64,000 nt of DNA from positions 109,187-173,186 of the forward strand of contig NZ_JAZAQF010000006.1 in the NCBI RefSeq assembly GCF_043235035.1. Reading direction: 5' to 3'. Every line of letters starts with the position of its first letter. Position 1 is the stretch's first letter. The stretch is from CACIAM-69d sp001698445. GTDB taxonomy: Bacteria > Cyanobacteriota > Cyanobacteriia > CACIAM-69d. This document shows positions 18,541-26,823 of this stretch, in pieces. Position numbers and translations under genes: made by a program. The notes beneath the pieces were generated by a model. It was given only the letters and a program-made list of their open reading frames with translations, was not told where the DNA came from and searched no databases.

Positions 18541-19404
18541 ATGGAAATTGATCAAACCACTCCCCAGACTTTTGGTTCCAAAGCATCGCCCTGGAAAACC
18601 CTGGCTCAATATGTGCTTTTGGGGGCGATCGCCCTGGTGATGTTGTTGCCCTTGCTCTGGCTGATGGGCACATCTTTGAAGTCGCCCACGGAAGATATTT
18701 TTTCCTTTCCGCCTCGGCTGATTCCCGCCGCGCCGACCTTGGAAAATTTTGTCAAAGCCTGGACGAGCGCCCCCTTTGCACAATATTTGCTCAACAGCAC
18801 CCTGGTGGCGGGGTTAACCGTGGCGTTGAACTTATTGATCTGTTCCTTGGCGGCCTATCCTTTGGCGCGGTTGTCGTTTAAGGGGCGGGAATGGATTTTT
18901 AGCGCGATCGTGGCCACCATTGCCATTCCCTTCCAAATTGTGATGATTCCGCTCTATATTTTGGCGGTGAATTTAGGGCTGCGAAATAGTTTTATTGGCT
19001 TAATTTTCCCGGCGATCGCCTCGGCCTTTGGCATTTTTTTGATGCGCCAGGCCTTTATGGGCGTGCCGAAGGATTTGGAAGAAGCGGCCCGAATTGATGG
19101 CTGTTCTGAGTTGGGAATTTGGTGGCATGTGATGTTGCCATCGGTGCGGCCGGCGCTGATTACCCTGGCAATTTTTGTGTTTATTGGGGCTTGGAGCGAT
19201 TTTCTCTGGCCGCTGCTGATTTTGGATGACCCAAATTACTACACATTGCCGCTGGGGGTGGCGCGGTTGTCGGGCACGTTTTCCCTAGATTGGCGCTTGA
19301 TTGCGGCGGGTTCGGTCATTTCGATCGCCCCAATTTTGGCTTTCTTTTTGGTGATGCAAAACTACATTGTGCCCAGTGAGACGGGCAGTGGCGTGAAGGG
19401 TTAG
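18541..19404 (+). CDS. Carbohydrate ABC transporter permease, MalG/UgpE family
   Basis: 287 residues, six membrane segments, with the EAA coupling loop EEAARIDGCSELGIWWHVMLP about 90 residues from the end. The family forms heterodimers with a MalF-type permease and uses a MalK-type ATPase and a binding protein for sugar import. None of these partners is in the window; the upstream ATPase is DrrA-like and unlikely to dock on this loop. Orphan sugar permeases are common in cyanobacteria, where the components are scattered. N-terminal cytosolic residues 1-20 are polar and variable. The substrate is unknown. Confidence 0.92.
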   Translation: MEIDQTTPQTFGSKASPWKTLAQYVLLGAIALVMLLPLLWLMGTSLKSPTEDIFSFPPRLIPAAPTLENFVKAWTSAPFAQYLLNSTLVAGLTVALNLLICSLAAYPLARLSFKGREWIFSAIVATIAIPFQIVMIPLYILAVNLGLRNSFIGLIFPAIASAFGIFLMRQAFMGVPKDLEEAARIDGCSELGIWWHVMLPSVRPALITLAIFVFIGAWSDFLWPLLILDDPNYYTLPLGVARLSGTFSLDWRLIAAGSVISIAPILAFFLVMQNYIVPSETGSGVKG

Positions 19405-19627
19405 TCAACGGTTAGGGCTGTTGCCTTGGGTTCAGCCCATGCCGCAAGGGATGATTTCACCCGTTTTTGAGCGATCGCCCGTTTCAACGGAACGGTACAG
19501 TTGAGACGGTTTGGAATTTTGGTGTCCTGGGGTTTGGTATGGGGCCGATCGCCTGATCGCCCAGCTTCTGCCCCGGTTGCTGACCAACCGCAAGCCTCAA
19601 CTTAGCCGTCCGGCAAATTTTTTAGCA

Positions 19628-20530
19628 ATGGCCGTTATCTGGGAACTGGATTTTTACTCGCGTCCGATTTTAGATGCAGACCAAAAAAAGGTTTGGGAAA
19701 TCTTGATTTGTGAGAGTCCCACTGACTCGCGGGCCGATTGGCAATCCCTGTTTCGCTACAGCAAATATTGCTCCAACAGCGAGGTCAATTCCGTGACCCT
19801 GATGCAGGCGATCGAAGAGGCGATCGCCGAGGCAGGCCAGGCCCCCAGCCGGATTCGTTTTTTCCGGCAGGCCATGAAGAACATGATCGTCAAAGCCTGT
19901 CAGGATGCGGAGTTGCCCTGTGCCCTCAGCCACCGCACCCACGCCATCAAGGATTGGATTGCCGATCGGCTCGAAACGGTCTATCCCCAAGAGCCGGGCT
20001 ACCAAGCCACCGCCCAAACGGCAGGCGTGTTCATGCCGCCACCGGCCGCCCAGCCCTTGCCCGATGCGCTGTTGGGGCAAAAGTGGGCCTTTGTTTCCCT
20101 GGAAGCGTCGGCCTTTGGCGAGCTGCATGAATGGGCGATCGACTTTGGCGAGGCGTTTCCCTTGTCCATGGTCAATTTAGCGCCCGACACACCTGTTCCT
20201 GGGCTGCTGATTTTTTCGCCTCGGGCCATGGCCATCTCCGCTTGGATGTCGGGTTTGGAAATGGGTTTTGTGCGGATTGAACAACAGGTGAAGCCTTCCA
20301 GCCTATCGAGCGATCGGGAGGAATTTCCCGATCGGGTGATTTTGGAAACCGGCATTGGTGATGCTTGGGTGCTCTCGACCTTGCCCAATGCGGCCCAAAA
20401 AGCCGAGGGACAAACCTTTGAAGCCCAAAAGCAAGGGGCCCAAGGAGTGCATTTTCTGGCGGTGCAAACTAACCCCGATGAGGAGCGCTTTGCGGGCTTT
20501 TGGCTCATGCGCGATCGCCGCGACAGCTAA
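19628..20530 (+). CDS. Tab2/Atab2 family RNA-binding protein
   Basis: 300 residues from ATG 19628, which starts the conserved MAVIWELDFYSRPILDADQKKVWEIL; the longer frame from 19511 is not conserved in type. Other family landmarks are RFFRQAMKNMIVKACQ, LPCALSHRTHAIKDWI, GQKWAFVSLE and a C-terminal GFWLMRD. In Chlamydomonas Tab2 binds the psaB 5' leader and is needed for its translation; plant Atab2 acts on photosystem I and II messages. Cyanobacterial homologues are conserved with oxygenic photosynthesis, but their role is less certain. The gene stands alone; its 3' flank carries the minus-strand small gene's terminator. Confidence 0.88.
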   Translation: MAVIWELDFYSRPILDADQKKVWEILICESPTDSRADWQSLFRYSKYCSNSEVNSVTLMQAIEEAIAEAGQAPSRIRFFRQAMKNMIVKACQDAELPCALSHRTHAIKDWIADRLETVYPQEPGYQATAQTAGVFMPPPAAQPLPDALLGQKWAFVSLEASAFGELHEWAIDFGEAFPLSMVNLAPDTPVPGLLIFSPRAMAISAWMSGLEMGFVRIEQQVKPSSLSSDREEFPDRVILETGIGDAWVLSTLPNAAQKAEGQTFEAQKQGAQGVHFLAVQTNPDEERFAGFWLMRDRRDS

Positions 20531-20658
20531 ACCCCAAACGCTAAACCTCAAGCTAAATCTCAAGCTCAACCTCAACAGCGCAAGAATCCAAGGCAACTGG
20601 GCATCCAACCCAGCGCGATCGCCCCGCAGCCCTCAATCAAAACACGCTCAACCCCCCC

Positions 20659-20699
20659 AAAAACTATCCGCTCCTACCCGAAACAACGGATAGGAGCGG
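20659..20699 (-). terminator. Rho-independent terminator of the small minus-strand gene
   Basis: On the minus strand CCGCTCCTA (from 20699) pairs perfectly with TAGGAGCGG (to 20668) around a 14-nt loop, followed by ATAG and TTTTT. On the plus strand there is no T-run after the stem, so it works in the minus direction and would end a transcript carrying the 24-codon ORF about 100 nt upstream. Confidence 0.7.
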
Positions 20700-20798
20700 T
20701 CTAGCGGGTTATCAACTTGAAACTCAACTGCCGGGTATTGCGAAAGCTTTAACCGCCCCGTCGAGTGACGTGACCCTTTTTGAAGAGGGAGGGCTTAC

Positions 20799-20873
20799 CT
20801 AGGCAACCAGCCCGGTACACAGCCAGTATCCTCCAACTTGAAAACCCTGAGACATACTACTGCTACTACCCAT
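20799..20873 (-). CDS. Candidate 24-residue small protein with perfect Shine-Dalgarno
   Basis: ATG at 20873, stop TAG at 20801-20799, 24 codons. It begins MGSSSSMSQGFQVGG, then an aromatic/hydrophobic end containing YWLCTGLVA. AGGAGGTGAT, fully complementary to the 16S 3' tail, lies 8 nt (counted from AGGAGG) before the ATG, the strongest ribosome-binding site in the window. About 100 nt beyond the stop is a hairpin plus T-run. I do not recognise the peptide: it is too short and polar for the known photosystem subunits. Options are a true small protein, a leader-like peptide, or a dual-function small RNA. No promoter was identified with confidence. Confidence 0.55.
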   Translation of the reverse strand: MGSSSSMSQGFQVGGYWLCTGLVA

Positions 20874-21090
20874 GGGCATCACCTCCTGCTTTATTCAAAG
20901 GGCCTCAATCACCTTGAGCCAACTGCTAAAACTTGGACATTGCCCGAAAGCTGAATGCCCGCTGTTTCACGTTAAATGGCGGACTAGGCCTGATTGCCAT
21001 TCAAGCTAGCACGTTTTTCAGGAAGGCAGCAACCTGGCAAAGCTGATTAACCTAGCAAGCGTTGGCCACTGGCCTTCTTCAGGCAGTGAT

Positions 21091-21188
21091 TTTCAACTGG
21101 CAAGTATCAACTGGCAAGCATTAATCGGCAAGTATCAACTGGCAAGCATTAATCGGCAAGTATCAACTGGCAAGCATTAACTGGCAAC
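21091..21188 (+). repeat. Seven tandem 14-bp repeats upstream of a response regulator
   Basis: Seven back-to-back 14-bp units ending in GGCAAG (consensus WATNAACTGGCAAG; alternating TATCAACTGGCAAG and CATTAATCGGCAAG, so also three perfect or near-perfect 28-bp units from 21105). The array stops 4 nt before the ATG at 21193. No open frame uses it. It could be a regulator-binding array, an untranslated-leader feature, or plain slippage expansion. Confidence 0.9.
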
Positions 21189-21192
21189 AACC

Positions 21193-21963
21193 ATGGAACA
21201 CATCACCCCCATGCCCCCAACCAGCGATCCGAAGGCGGAAATTGCCACAATTTTGCTGGTGGACGATGAGCAAGCGTTGGCCGATCCGCTCAGTCGGCTT
21301 TTGACCCGCGAGGGCTACAGCGTTGATGTGGCCAGTGATGGGCAAGCGGGCTATCAACTGGCCAGCCAAAACACCTACGATTTGCTGATTTTGGATTGGA
21401 TGTTGCCAGAAATCAGCGGGGTAGAAATTTGCCAGCGCCTGCGCCAAAGGGGTCAGGGTGTGCCGGTGTTGTTTTTGACGGCGAAGGACACGATCGACGA
21501 TCGGGTGGCGGGGTTGGATGCCGGAGCCGATGATTACCTGGTGAAACCCTTTGAGTTGCGGGAGTTGCTGGCGCGGGTGCGGGCCCTGTTGCGACGGCCC
21601 CGAACCACCCCGGACGATGCCCCAGAAGCCCCAACAGGAACCGATCGCCCCGGCCGATTGCAGTGGCAGGATCTTGGCCTCGATTGCGATAACCAGTTGG
21701 CCTATCGGGGCGATCGGCTAATTGAACTCTCTGACAAGGAAACCTGTCTATTGGAATACCTGATGCGGCATCCGGGACAAGTGCTGACCCATGACCAGAT
21801 CTATAGCCATTTGTGGCCCACGGGCGATCGCCCCAGCAGCAACGCCCTGGCGGCCCAAATTCGCCTGCTGCGACGCAAGATCGAAGCCGTGGGCGAACCC
21901 CCAGTGATTCACAGTGTCTATGGCAAGGGTTATCGGTTCGGCCTCATGACCGGCGACCCCTAA
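21193..21963 (+). CDS. OmpR/PhoB-family response regulator
   Basis: 256 residues. The receiver domain (about 16-132) has acidic pocket DDE (LLVDDEQALADPL), phosphoacceptor Asp in LLILDWMLPE, Thr in FLTAKD and Lys in YLVKPFE. A linker and a winged-helix DNA-binding domain follow (LSDKETCLLEYLMRHPGQVLTHDQIYSHLW...VIHSVYGKGYRFG). It is a transcription factor switched by phosphorylation. No histidine kinase is adjacent. The LADPLSRLLTREGYSVDVASDG block recalls a cyanobacterial subgroup, but I do not assign an orthologue. Seven 14-bp repeats lie immediately before the start and may be its own operator or leader. Confidence 0.93.
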   Translation: MEHITPMPPTSDPKAEIATILLVDDEQALADPLSRLLTREGYSVDVASDGQAGYQLASQNTYDLLILDWMLPEISGVEICQRLRQRGQGVPVLFLTAKDTIDDRVAGLDAGADDYLVKPFELRELLARVRALLRRPRTTPDDAPEAPTGTDRPGRLQWQDLGLDCDNQLAYRGDRLIELSDKETCLLEYLMRHPGQVLTHDQIYSHLWPTGDRPSSNALAAQIRLLRRKIEAVGEPPVIHSVYGKGYRFGLMTGDP

Positions 21964-22271
21964 AACCTAACCAGCCCATTTTGCGGCCAGCTCATGACCA
22001 GCCCGTTTTGCGGGCAAGCCGCCAAGCCCGGGACACAAGCCCCCCTCGTCCCTGGGATTGGTGCTCTGATTCAACAATTGAGCGGCTCAACTCGGAGACG
22101 TTGGTCGTGAAGCGATTGACGCTCCGAGGCCAGGACTCACGCACTAACTCAATCGGTCAGTGGGTTGGAGGCTCATCAATTATGAAGACATGATGAAGAC
22201 GTAGTTCGAAAAAAATCGAAAATCGGTGTAAAAGCGTTTACTGAAAGGCTGATCTTCTTGATGGATCAACC
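21964..22271. other. Intergenic region, no gene seen
   Basis: About 308 bp between convergent genes. It contains an imperfect direct repeat (CCAGCCCATTTTGCGGCC and CCAGCCCGTTTTGCGGGC) just after the response regulator stop. No convincing terminator, RNA gene or coding frame was seen. Confidence 0.5.
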
Positions 22272-22724
22272 TCACAGATAAAAACGCTCTTCATCGTCAT
22301 CGACAGCTTCAAAGTTTCGCAGCAAGACTCGATCGAATACGGCATCAAGGGCCGCATCGTCAAAGTCCGTTGATCGCTGCTCTTGCAACGGATTCGATAG
22401 GGGATAGAGCTGTAGTTGTCTACGGTCTTGAACTAAATAGAAATAGGGTTCCAGATCCGTTGTTTGGCCAATTTCTAAATAATCAAAGCTACAAACATTC
22501 AGGTAGAGCGTTCGGTTCGCAACCAACGTTGCCTGATGCTCATCGGCAAAGACATCAAGGACGAGACCTTCTCCAGTGCTCGTGGTTGTGCCGTCCTGGA
22601 TATGCGTGTAGCGCACCCGATTCAGCCCAGCGAGCAGTTTTTGCATATCCTGCTTGTTGGCAATGATGCCACGATCGACAATGCAGGGAGCCGGTAATTG
22701 CGTTGTAGATGGACGTTTGTTCAT
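22272..22724 (-). CDS. Hypothetical protein
   Basis: 150 residues, ATG at 22724, soluble, no signal. The sequence has a short polar N-terminus, a likely alpha/beta middle (DMQKLLAGLNRVRYTHIQDG; LVLDVFADEHQATLVANRTLYLNV) and an acidic C-terminus ending FEAVDDDEERFYL. I do not recognise a family. It is flanked by long non-coding stretches on both sides and has no operon partner. The even domain-like composition supports a real gene; function is unknown. Confidence 0.65.
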   Translation of the reverse strand: MNKRPSTTQLPAPCIVDRGIIANKQDMQKLLAGLNRVRYTHIQDGTTTSTGEGLVLDVFADEHQATLVANRTLYLNVCSFDYLEIGQTTDLEPYFYLVQDRRQLQLYPLSNPLQEQRSTDFDDAALDAVFDRVLLRNFEAVDDDEERFYL

Positions 22725-23266
22725 GACAACCCAAGCTGAGGCGCACGCCTAAAGATATCTTGCTCGATCTTATCGGAAGGTCTTCACTTGTGCGCTGAGA
22801 AAATTACTGAAGTTGTTGGCTTGAGATTAACTCAGATCGAGAGCGATCGCCAACTGGCAAAAAATCAGGATGATTGAACCGATCGATGGGCCGATCTCCG
22901 TATTGCTTCCCCGCGAGAAGCAGCAGCAAAATTGATGCCCAAGAATGATTCGTTTTGCACTGATCGAAAGCCCATCGAAAGCGATCGGAACCGCTCAAAC
23001 CCAATCTCAAACCAAATCGGAATGATGATTCATCTATTTCGATAGTTTTAATCGAAATGGAACCGTAGTTCTACGGAGAGAGAAAGAAGCAAAAACGCTC
23101 AGTAATTTCCAGGGTAACAACTACCAACGGGCCCTTACCACTCACCGAGCGCGTAACCTGATGGACGAGCAGGGGAAATGGCCCATCGTCCCCAGTTTGA
23201 CTGTCGATTGCTCAAAGCTGGCTCCCAAAGCCGCAGCGGAGTTGAAATGAATGGAGATTGCTCCCT
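22725..23266. other. Intergenic region upstream of cobS, no gene seen
   Basis: About 540 bp between divergent genes. The 22804-23010 minus-strand frame has no support. I looked for a cobalamin riboswitch because cobS follows, and did not find its conserved core (the GCCACTG box) in this stretch. GGAG near 23253 serves the cobS start. Confidence 0.5.
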
Positions 23267-24187
23267 ATGACGGAACCCCGACGATCGGCTAACTCGGCAG
23301 CTAATTCTTCGTCTAACCCTGTGCCTAACCCTGCGCCTAACCCTGCGCCCAAGTCTTCCTCTAAACCCTCACCGCGCCGATCGCCCCGATCGCCCCGTGA
23401 CCCTTGGTGGCAACCCTGGCGATCGGCAGGGTTGCACCTGCTGGCGGGGTTGGCGTTTTATACGGTGTTGCCTGTTCCCTGGCAAGGATCCTTGGACTTT
23501 CGGGGCATTGCTCGCCTTGCGCCGTTGATTGGGGCGTTTTTGGGTCTGTTGGTGGGTTTGGGGGATGGCGTGTTGGGCTGGGTTGGGGTACCAATCCTGA
23601 CGCGCAGTGCGATCGCGGTGTTGGGTTGGCTGGCTTTGACGGGAGGGTTGCACCTCGATGGGGCGATCGACACGGCCGACGGGCTGGCGGTGCAAGATCC
23701 CCAACGCCGTTTGACCGTGATGGCCGACAGCACCACCGGAGCCTTTGGGGCCATGGCTGCGGCCGCAATTTTGTTGTTAAAAACGGTGGCCCTGGCGGAT
23801 TTGGCGCAGGCCCGCTGGCTGGTGATTGCGGCGGTGGCGGCCTGGGCCCGCTGGGGGCAGGTGGTGGCCATTTTGTCTTATCCCTACCTACGACCCAAGG
23901 GGAAGGGGCGAATGCACAAGGATGCGATTCGATCGCCCTGGAATTTGTTGCCCGGTTGGGCGCTGGCCCTCAGTTTCAGTGCGCTTTATGGGGTGTTGTT
24001 TCCGGGCAGTTGGCTGCCAGCGGTGGGGCTGGCCTTGGGAGGCGGGGCGATCGCCCTGCTGACGGGTGCTTGGTTTAACCGACAATTGGGCGGCCAAACG
24101 GGCGATACCTACGGGGCGATCGTGGAGTGGACTGAAGCGCTGCTGCTGTGTTTGATGGCCACACTGCAACAGTCTCCCAATGGCTGA
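23267..24187 (+). CDS. cobS: Adenosylcobinamide-GDP ribazoletransferase (cobalamin synthase)
   Basis: Joins adenosylcobinamide-GDP and alpha-ribazole in the last steps of B12 or pseudo-B12 synthesis, in the inner membrane. 306 residues from ATG 23267, with GGAG about 10 nt upstream. The family signature GGLHLDGAIDTADGL is intact, followed by VMADSTTGAFGAMA and RWGQVVAILSYPYLR, with multiple membrane helices. Unusual is a roughly 45-residue N-terminal extension of Ser/Asn/Pro repeats (PNPAPNPAPKSSSKP) and Arg/Ser-rich sequence not found in most CobS proteins; it is encoded by near-perfect short repeats and may be a recent expansion or a wrongly chosen start. No other cob genes are nearby. Confidence 0.93.
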   Translation: MTEPRRSANSAANSSSNPVPNPAPNPAPKSSSKPSPRRSPRSPRDPWWQPWRSAGLHLLAGLAFYTVLPVPWQGSLDFRGIARLAPLIGAFLGLLVGLGDGVLGWVGVPILTRSAIAVLGWLALTGGLHLDGAIDTADGLAVQDPQRRLTVMADSTTGAFGAMAAAAILLLKTVALADLAQARWLVIAAVAAWARWGQVVAILSYPYLRPKGKGRMHKDAIRSPWNLLPGWALALSFSALYGVLFPGSWLPAVGLALGGGAIALLTGAWFNRQLGGQTGDTYGAIVEWTEALLLCLMATLQQSPNG

Positions 24188-24278
24188 TGCCCAATGGCTG
24201 ATAGATATCCAGCGACTGATGCCCAATGGCTAATGGTTCAAAGTTTCAATAGGTTCAAAGTTTCAATGATCGATGCGG

Positions 24279-24734
24279 TCAAGGTTTGCGGGTTTCGGTG
24301 CGATAGGGCAAAATACGCGTCCCGATCGCCAAGCTTTCAGCCTCGTAGCTGGGGAGCTTGTCGCCAAAGGGGGCAGGAACTAACTCCTGAAGGCTCAACT
24401 CGGTGCGGTACAGACTGAAGAGCCAAAAATTCTGGCGATCGGTGTTTTGCAAAACTACCTGGCGAATGGCAGGACGCAGTTGGCCCACGGTTCCTTGGCA
24501 AGCCGTCTGCAAAAAGCCGGGAGCTTCCTGGCAAGTGCCCTCCTGCACCTCTTGACTGATGTAGTCCGCAGCAAAATCCGCATAGCGATCGGGGTTGGGA
24601 TTGGTGACGGCCAGACCCGCCCCGATTGTCACAATCACACCGCTAACCACCACAATCGCTTTCACATCCGCCACCTTAAAGAACAATTCAACGGCCGCCG
24701 ATCCTGAATTCCGTTTTTGAATTCGATCCGTCAA
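24279..24734 (-). CDS. DUF4359-like small membrane-anchored protein
   Basis: Up to 151 residues. One N-terminal membrane segment (VKAIVVVSGVIVTIGAGLAVTNPN) is followed by a periplasmic domain with AVTNPNPDRYADFAADYISQ, paired Cys (GTCQEAPGFLQTACQG) and a C-terminal FWLFSLYRTEL, which fits what I know as DUF4359. Function is unknown. The first 22 residues (MTDRIQKRNSGSAAVELFFK) are atypical, so translation may begin at the GTG in DVKAIVV instead. The two Cys could form a disulfide. It lies convergent with cobS and upstream of tRNA-His on the opposite strand. Confidence 0.7.
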   Translation of the reverse strand: MTDRIQKRNSGSAAVELFFKVADVKAIVVVSGVIVTIGAGLAVTNPNPDRYADFAADYISQEVQEGTCQEAPGFLQTACQGTVGQLRPAIRQVVLQNTDRQNFWLFSLYRTELSLQELVPAPFGDKLPSYEAESLAIGTRILPYRTETRKP

Positions 24735-24859
24735 TCTGGATGATCTTGGCCCTTGGACTCCATCCTATCGAGCGGCCGTTGCCGGTGCGATCGCCCCCGC
24801 CAAAATCAGGCTCCCAAGAAATTTGTCTATAGTGGGTATGCTTTTCAGCACAAAGTTGT

Positions 24860-24865
24860 TATAAT
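24860..24865 (+). promoter_or_regulatory. -10 box of the tRNA-His promoter
   Basis: A perfect TATAAT, with its first base 19 nt before the tRNA. No good -35 was found at the usual distance, so the assignment rests on the -10 match and position. Confidence 0.6.
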
Positions 24866-24878
24866 AACCCACTACAGT

Positions 24879-24952
24879 GGCGAGCGTAGCCAAGGGGTTA
24901 AGGCAGCGGATTGTGGTTCCGCCATTCGTGGGTTCAAGTCCCATCGTTCGCC
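24879..24952 (+). tRNA. tRNA-His (GTG)
   Basis: Cloverleaf read by eye: acceptor GCGAGCG (24880-24886) pairs with CGTTCGC (24945-24951), G-1 at 24879 opposite C73 at 24952 as expected for tRNA-His. D arm GCCAAGGGGTTAAGGC, anticodon loop with GTG in GCGGATTGTGGTTCCGC, and T arm GTGGGTTCAAGTCCCAT. CCA is not encoded. TATAAT lies upstream and a strong terminator 83 nt downstream, so it is a single-tRNA transcript. Confidence 0.95.
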
Positions 24953-25034
24953 CTCTTCAAAACTCAATATTCAATGTCCCAAATTCTCAAATTCTCGAGA
25001 AACCGGATTCTGAGGGTTTGGAAACATTGAAGAC

Positions 25035-25066
25035 AAAGGGGTACATTCCACTCTGTACCCCTTTTT
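25035..25066 (+). terminator. Rho-independent terminator after tRNA-His
   Basis: GGGGTAC and GTACCCC pair perfectly around a 10-nt loop, with A-rich sequence before and TTTTT after, extending the stem. It ends the tRNA-His transcript, and its A/T symmetry would also allow termination of the amidase gene arriving from the other strand. Confidence 0.85.
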
Positions 25067-25136
25067 GATTGCCTTTGAATCAGTTGTTGTTGAGCGGTTT
25101 GTTTCCCTAAGCTCGTCTGCCCAAGGTTGAGGCTGG

Positions 25137-26195
25137 CTACTGGGTTGGGCTATTCGGCTCAAAGTCAGAATCCAGGAACAAGCGCGGCGTGAGATCCAGC
25201 AGGGGCGGCGGTTCCGGCGTGGGCTTGGGCGGTTCGCTGGCGGTTCCGGTTAGCTCGCGTGCCAGTCGGGTTGCTTCCGCGATCGCCGTTTGGGGCCCGA
25301 TCGGGGAAATGGGCATGTTGGAATCCTGTTTCCAGGTGGTTTCCATTTCAAAAGTTAAGCGCTGCCCCGCGATCGTCCGCTGTTGAAGTTGGGTTGCCAG
25401 TTGTCTCAAGCCGCCTGCTTGTTCGATCGCGCTGGCCAATCGGGGCGAAATTTCAGCCGCACTGTTCAGCAAAATCAAGAAATTGGGCGCAACTTGGGCA
25501 TTCGGCATCAAAAACAGATAGGTTGGCTCGCTTAGGGCCCGGCTGCGCCCTCCTTCCGAAAAGCTTTGGATCCCATGGCCAACGATTCGCGCCACGTCCA
25601 AATCGGGATAGGCATTCAGCAGGGCCCCAATTAAGCGCCCACCGGCCACAATTTGCTCACGACTGGGGCGCTCGCTGTCTGGGTCGTAGTGAAACTCAAT
25701 CCCGATCGATCGCATATTGATCCAATTCACCGGGCGGTTGGTTTGCGGATCGGGATAGGCTGCCTGCTTCAGGATATGAAAGGCCGTTTTGCTGGGTGGC
25801 ACAGTCATCAAAATGTCGCCGCGCATCCCCACAATAAAATGGGCGCTGACTTCAGCCGGGTCGTTTTGCCACGATCGCGCCACTTGGGCGATCGAGAGCC
25901 GTCGCCCACTCAGGGCCGTGTGGTGAATCACGATCGTATCCACGGGGCGATCGGTCGGGCGATCTTCATAGTCCCGCCGCGACAGAGATCCCGTGGCTAA
26001 ATAATTAGAAATTGCAAACCCGGGTAACCCAATTTGCTGAGTTGGATCAGCGGTCTTGGCGTATTTCAGGGCCGCTTCGGCCCGGCCATCAGGCGGCAAA
26101 ACTCCATCGGAAGTAGATGCACCCACCGCAATCAAGAGTGCCGCCGCTAACACCAGCAAACAGTAACGCAGTACCTTGCGCGGATTCGACAGCAT
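25137..26195 (-). CDS. N-acetylmuramoyl-L-alanine amidase (Amidase_2 type), exported
   Basis: Cleaves the amide between MurNAc and the stem peptide. 352 residues from the ATG at 26195, which begins MLSNPRKVLRYCLLVLAAALL, a signal or anchor; the frame extends to 26273 without it. The amidase domain has TIVIHHTALSG (zinc His), SAHFIVGMRGD, NMRSIGIEFHYD (Glu) and RIVGHGIQSF (second His region). Family domains are about 150 residues; the rest is a helical region and a Pro-rich C-terminal tail (PPKPTPEPPPLL). A role in cell-wall turnover or filament separation is plausible. It stands alone. Confidence 0.88.
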   Translation of the reverse strand: MLSNPRKVLRYCLLVLAAALLIAVGASTSDGVLPPDGRAEAALKYAKTADPTQQIGLPGFAISNYLATGSLSRRDYEDRPTDRPVDTIVIHHTALSGRRLSIAQVARSWQNDPAEVSAHFIVGMRGDILMTVPPSKTAFHILKQAAYPDPQTNRPVNWINMRSIGIEFHYDPDSERPSREQIVAGGRLIGALLNAYPDLDVARIVGHGIQSFSEGGRSRALSEPTYLFLMPNAQVAPNFLILLNSAAEISPRLASAIEQAGGLRQLATQLQQRTIAGQRLTFEMETTWKQDSNMPISPIGPQTAIAEATRLARELTGTASEPPKPTPEPPPLLDLTPRLFLDSDFEPNSPTQ

Positions 26196-26823
26196 AATCA
26201 CGGGATCTCTAGCGATCGCTGATGTGGAAACAAAATTGGGGTTGGTGGCGGAGCGATCGAGCAAGCTGCCCAAAATCAGCCAAAAGGGTCAAATTTCAAG
26301 CAGCAGCCTGGAAGTTTGGCGCAATCTTAGCATCTTGCTTTTGCGAGGGACTGTGGCCAGGCGATCGAAACTGATATTGAAAGCTAAGCGGATGTCCGAG
26401 CAGCCAAGATTGTTACCCTGCCGGCCTCATCGATCGTCACAGACAAGGGGCTTAAGCCCCTTGCCCCATGGCTCTTAATGCTTGGCCCTGGCCAAAAGAT
26501 ACTTTTCAGACCTTTGCTGAATACCCACAGCAATGAATACCAAAAACTCATACTGAGAATATAAAGGCTCCAGAAATGCCCAAGACCTTATAAAGAAATT
26601 CCAGATCGGCAGCTCAGGGCTGAAATGGCAAAAACCGCAGCGGCTTGTGGAAACCGTGCGGTTTTTGATTGCTGAATCAAACCCAATCAAAGGTTTGCGG
26701 ACGCTTGCCGTTGACTATCGATGACGATCGCCCAAGCGGCTAGATCATGATATCGGTGGTGCGTCGGCGGTCTTGAACCAAGAATCTTGCCGAGGGAACC
26801 AGGCTGAGACTCGATCGAGCCAA
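26196..26823. other. Intergenic region holding repeat copy B
   Basis: About 630 bp between the amidase start and hli stop, both on the minus strand. Apart from the repeat element at 26384-26517, it holds no convincing gene. A short inverted pair, GAAAATGGCAAAAACCGCAG-like with AACCGTGCGGTTTTTGATT at about 26630-26665, could form a weak hairpin before T-rich sequence. Confidence 0.45.
26384..26517 (+). repeat. MITE-like element, copy B (diverged)
   Basis: The same order as copy C: a CTAAGCGGATGTC end, the central palindrome AAGGGGCTTAAGCCCCTT, and AAGATACTTTTCAGAC at the right. The left end is degenerate (CCGAGCAG in place of TGAAAAG), so the inverted repeats no longer match well. Confidence 0.65.

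Noticed and set aside
20985..21050. SRP-like RNA (GGAAGGCAGCAACCTGGCA resembles the 4.5S core)
   Set aside because: The 5' half of the hairpin that should pair around GGAA is absent, and the closing pairs are wrong; similarity is limited to a short string.
21091..21188. CRISPR array
   Set aside because: Units are contiguous 14-mers with no unique spacers and no cas genes nearby. The same applies to the arrays at 33171, 38536 and 58893.
22725..23266. Cobalamin riboswitch before cobS
   Set aside because: The conserved B12-box and pairing core were not found by eye in the leader.
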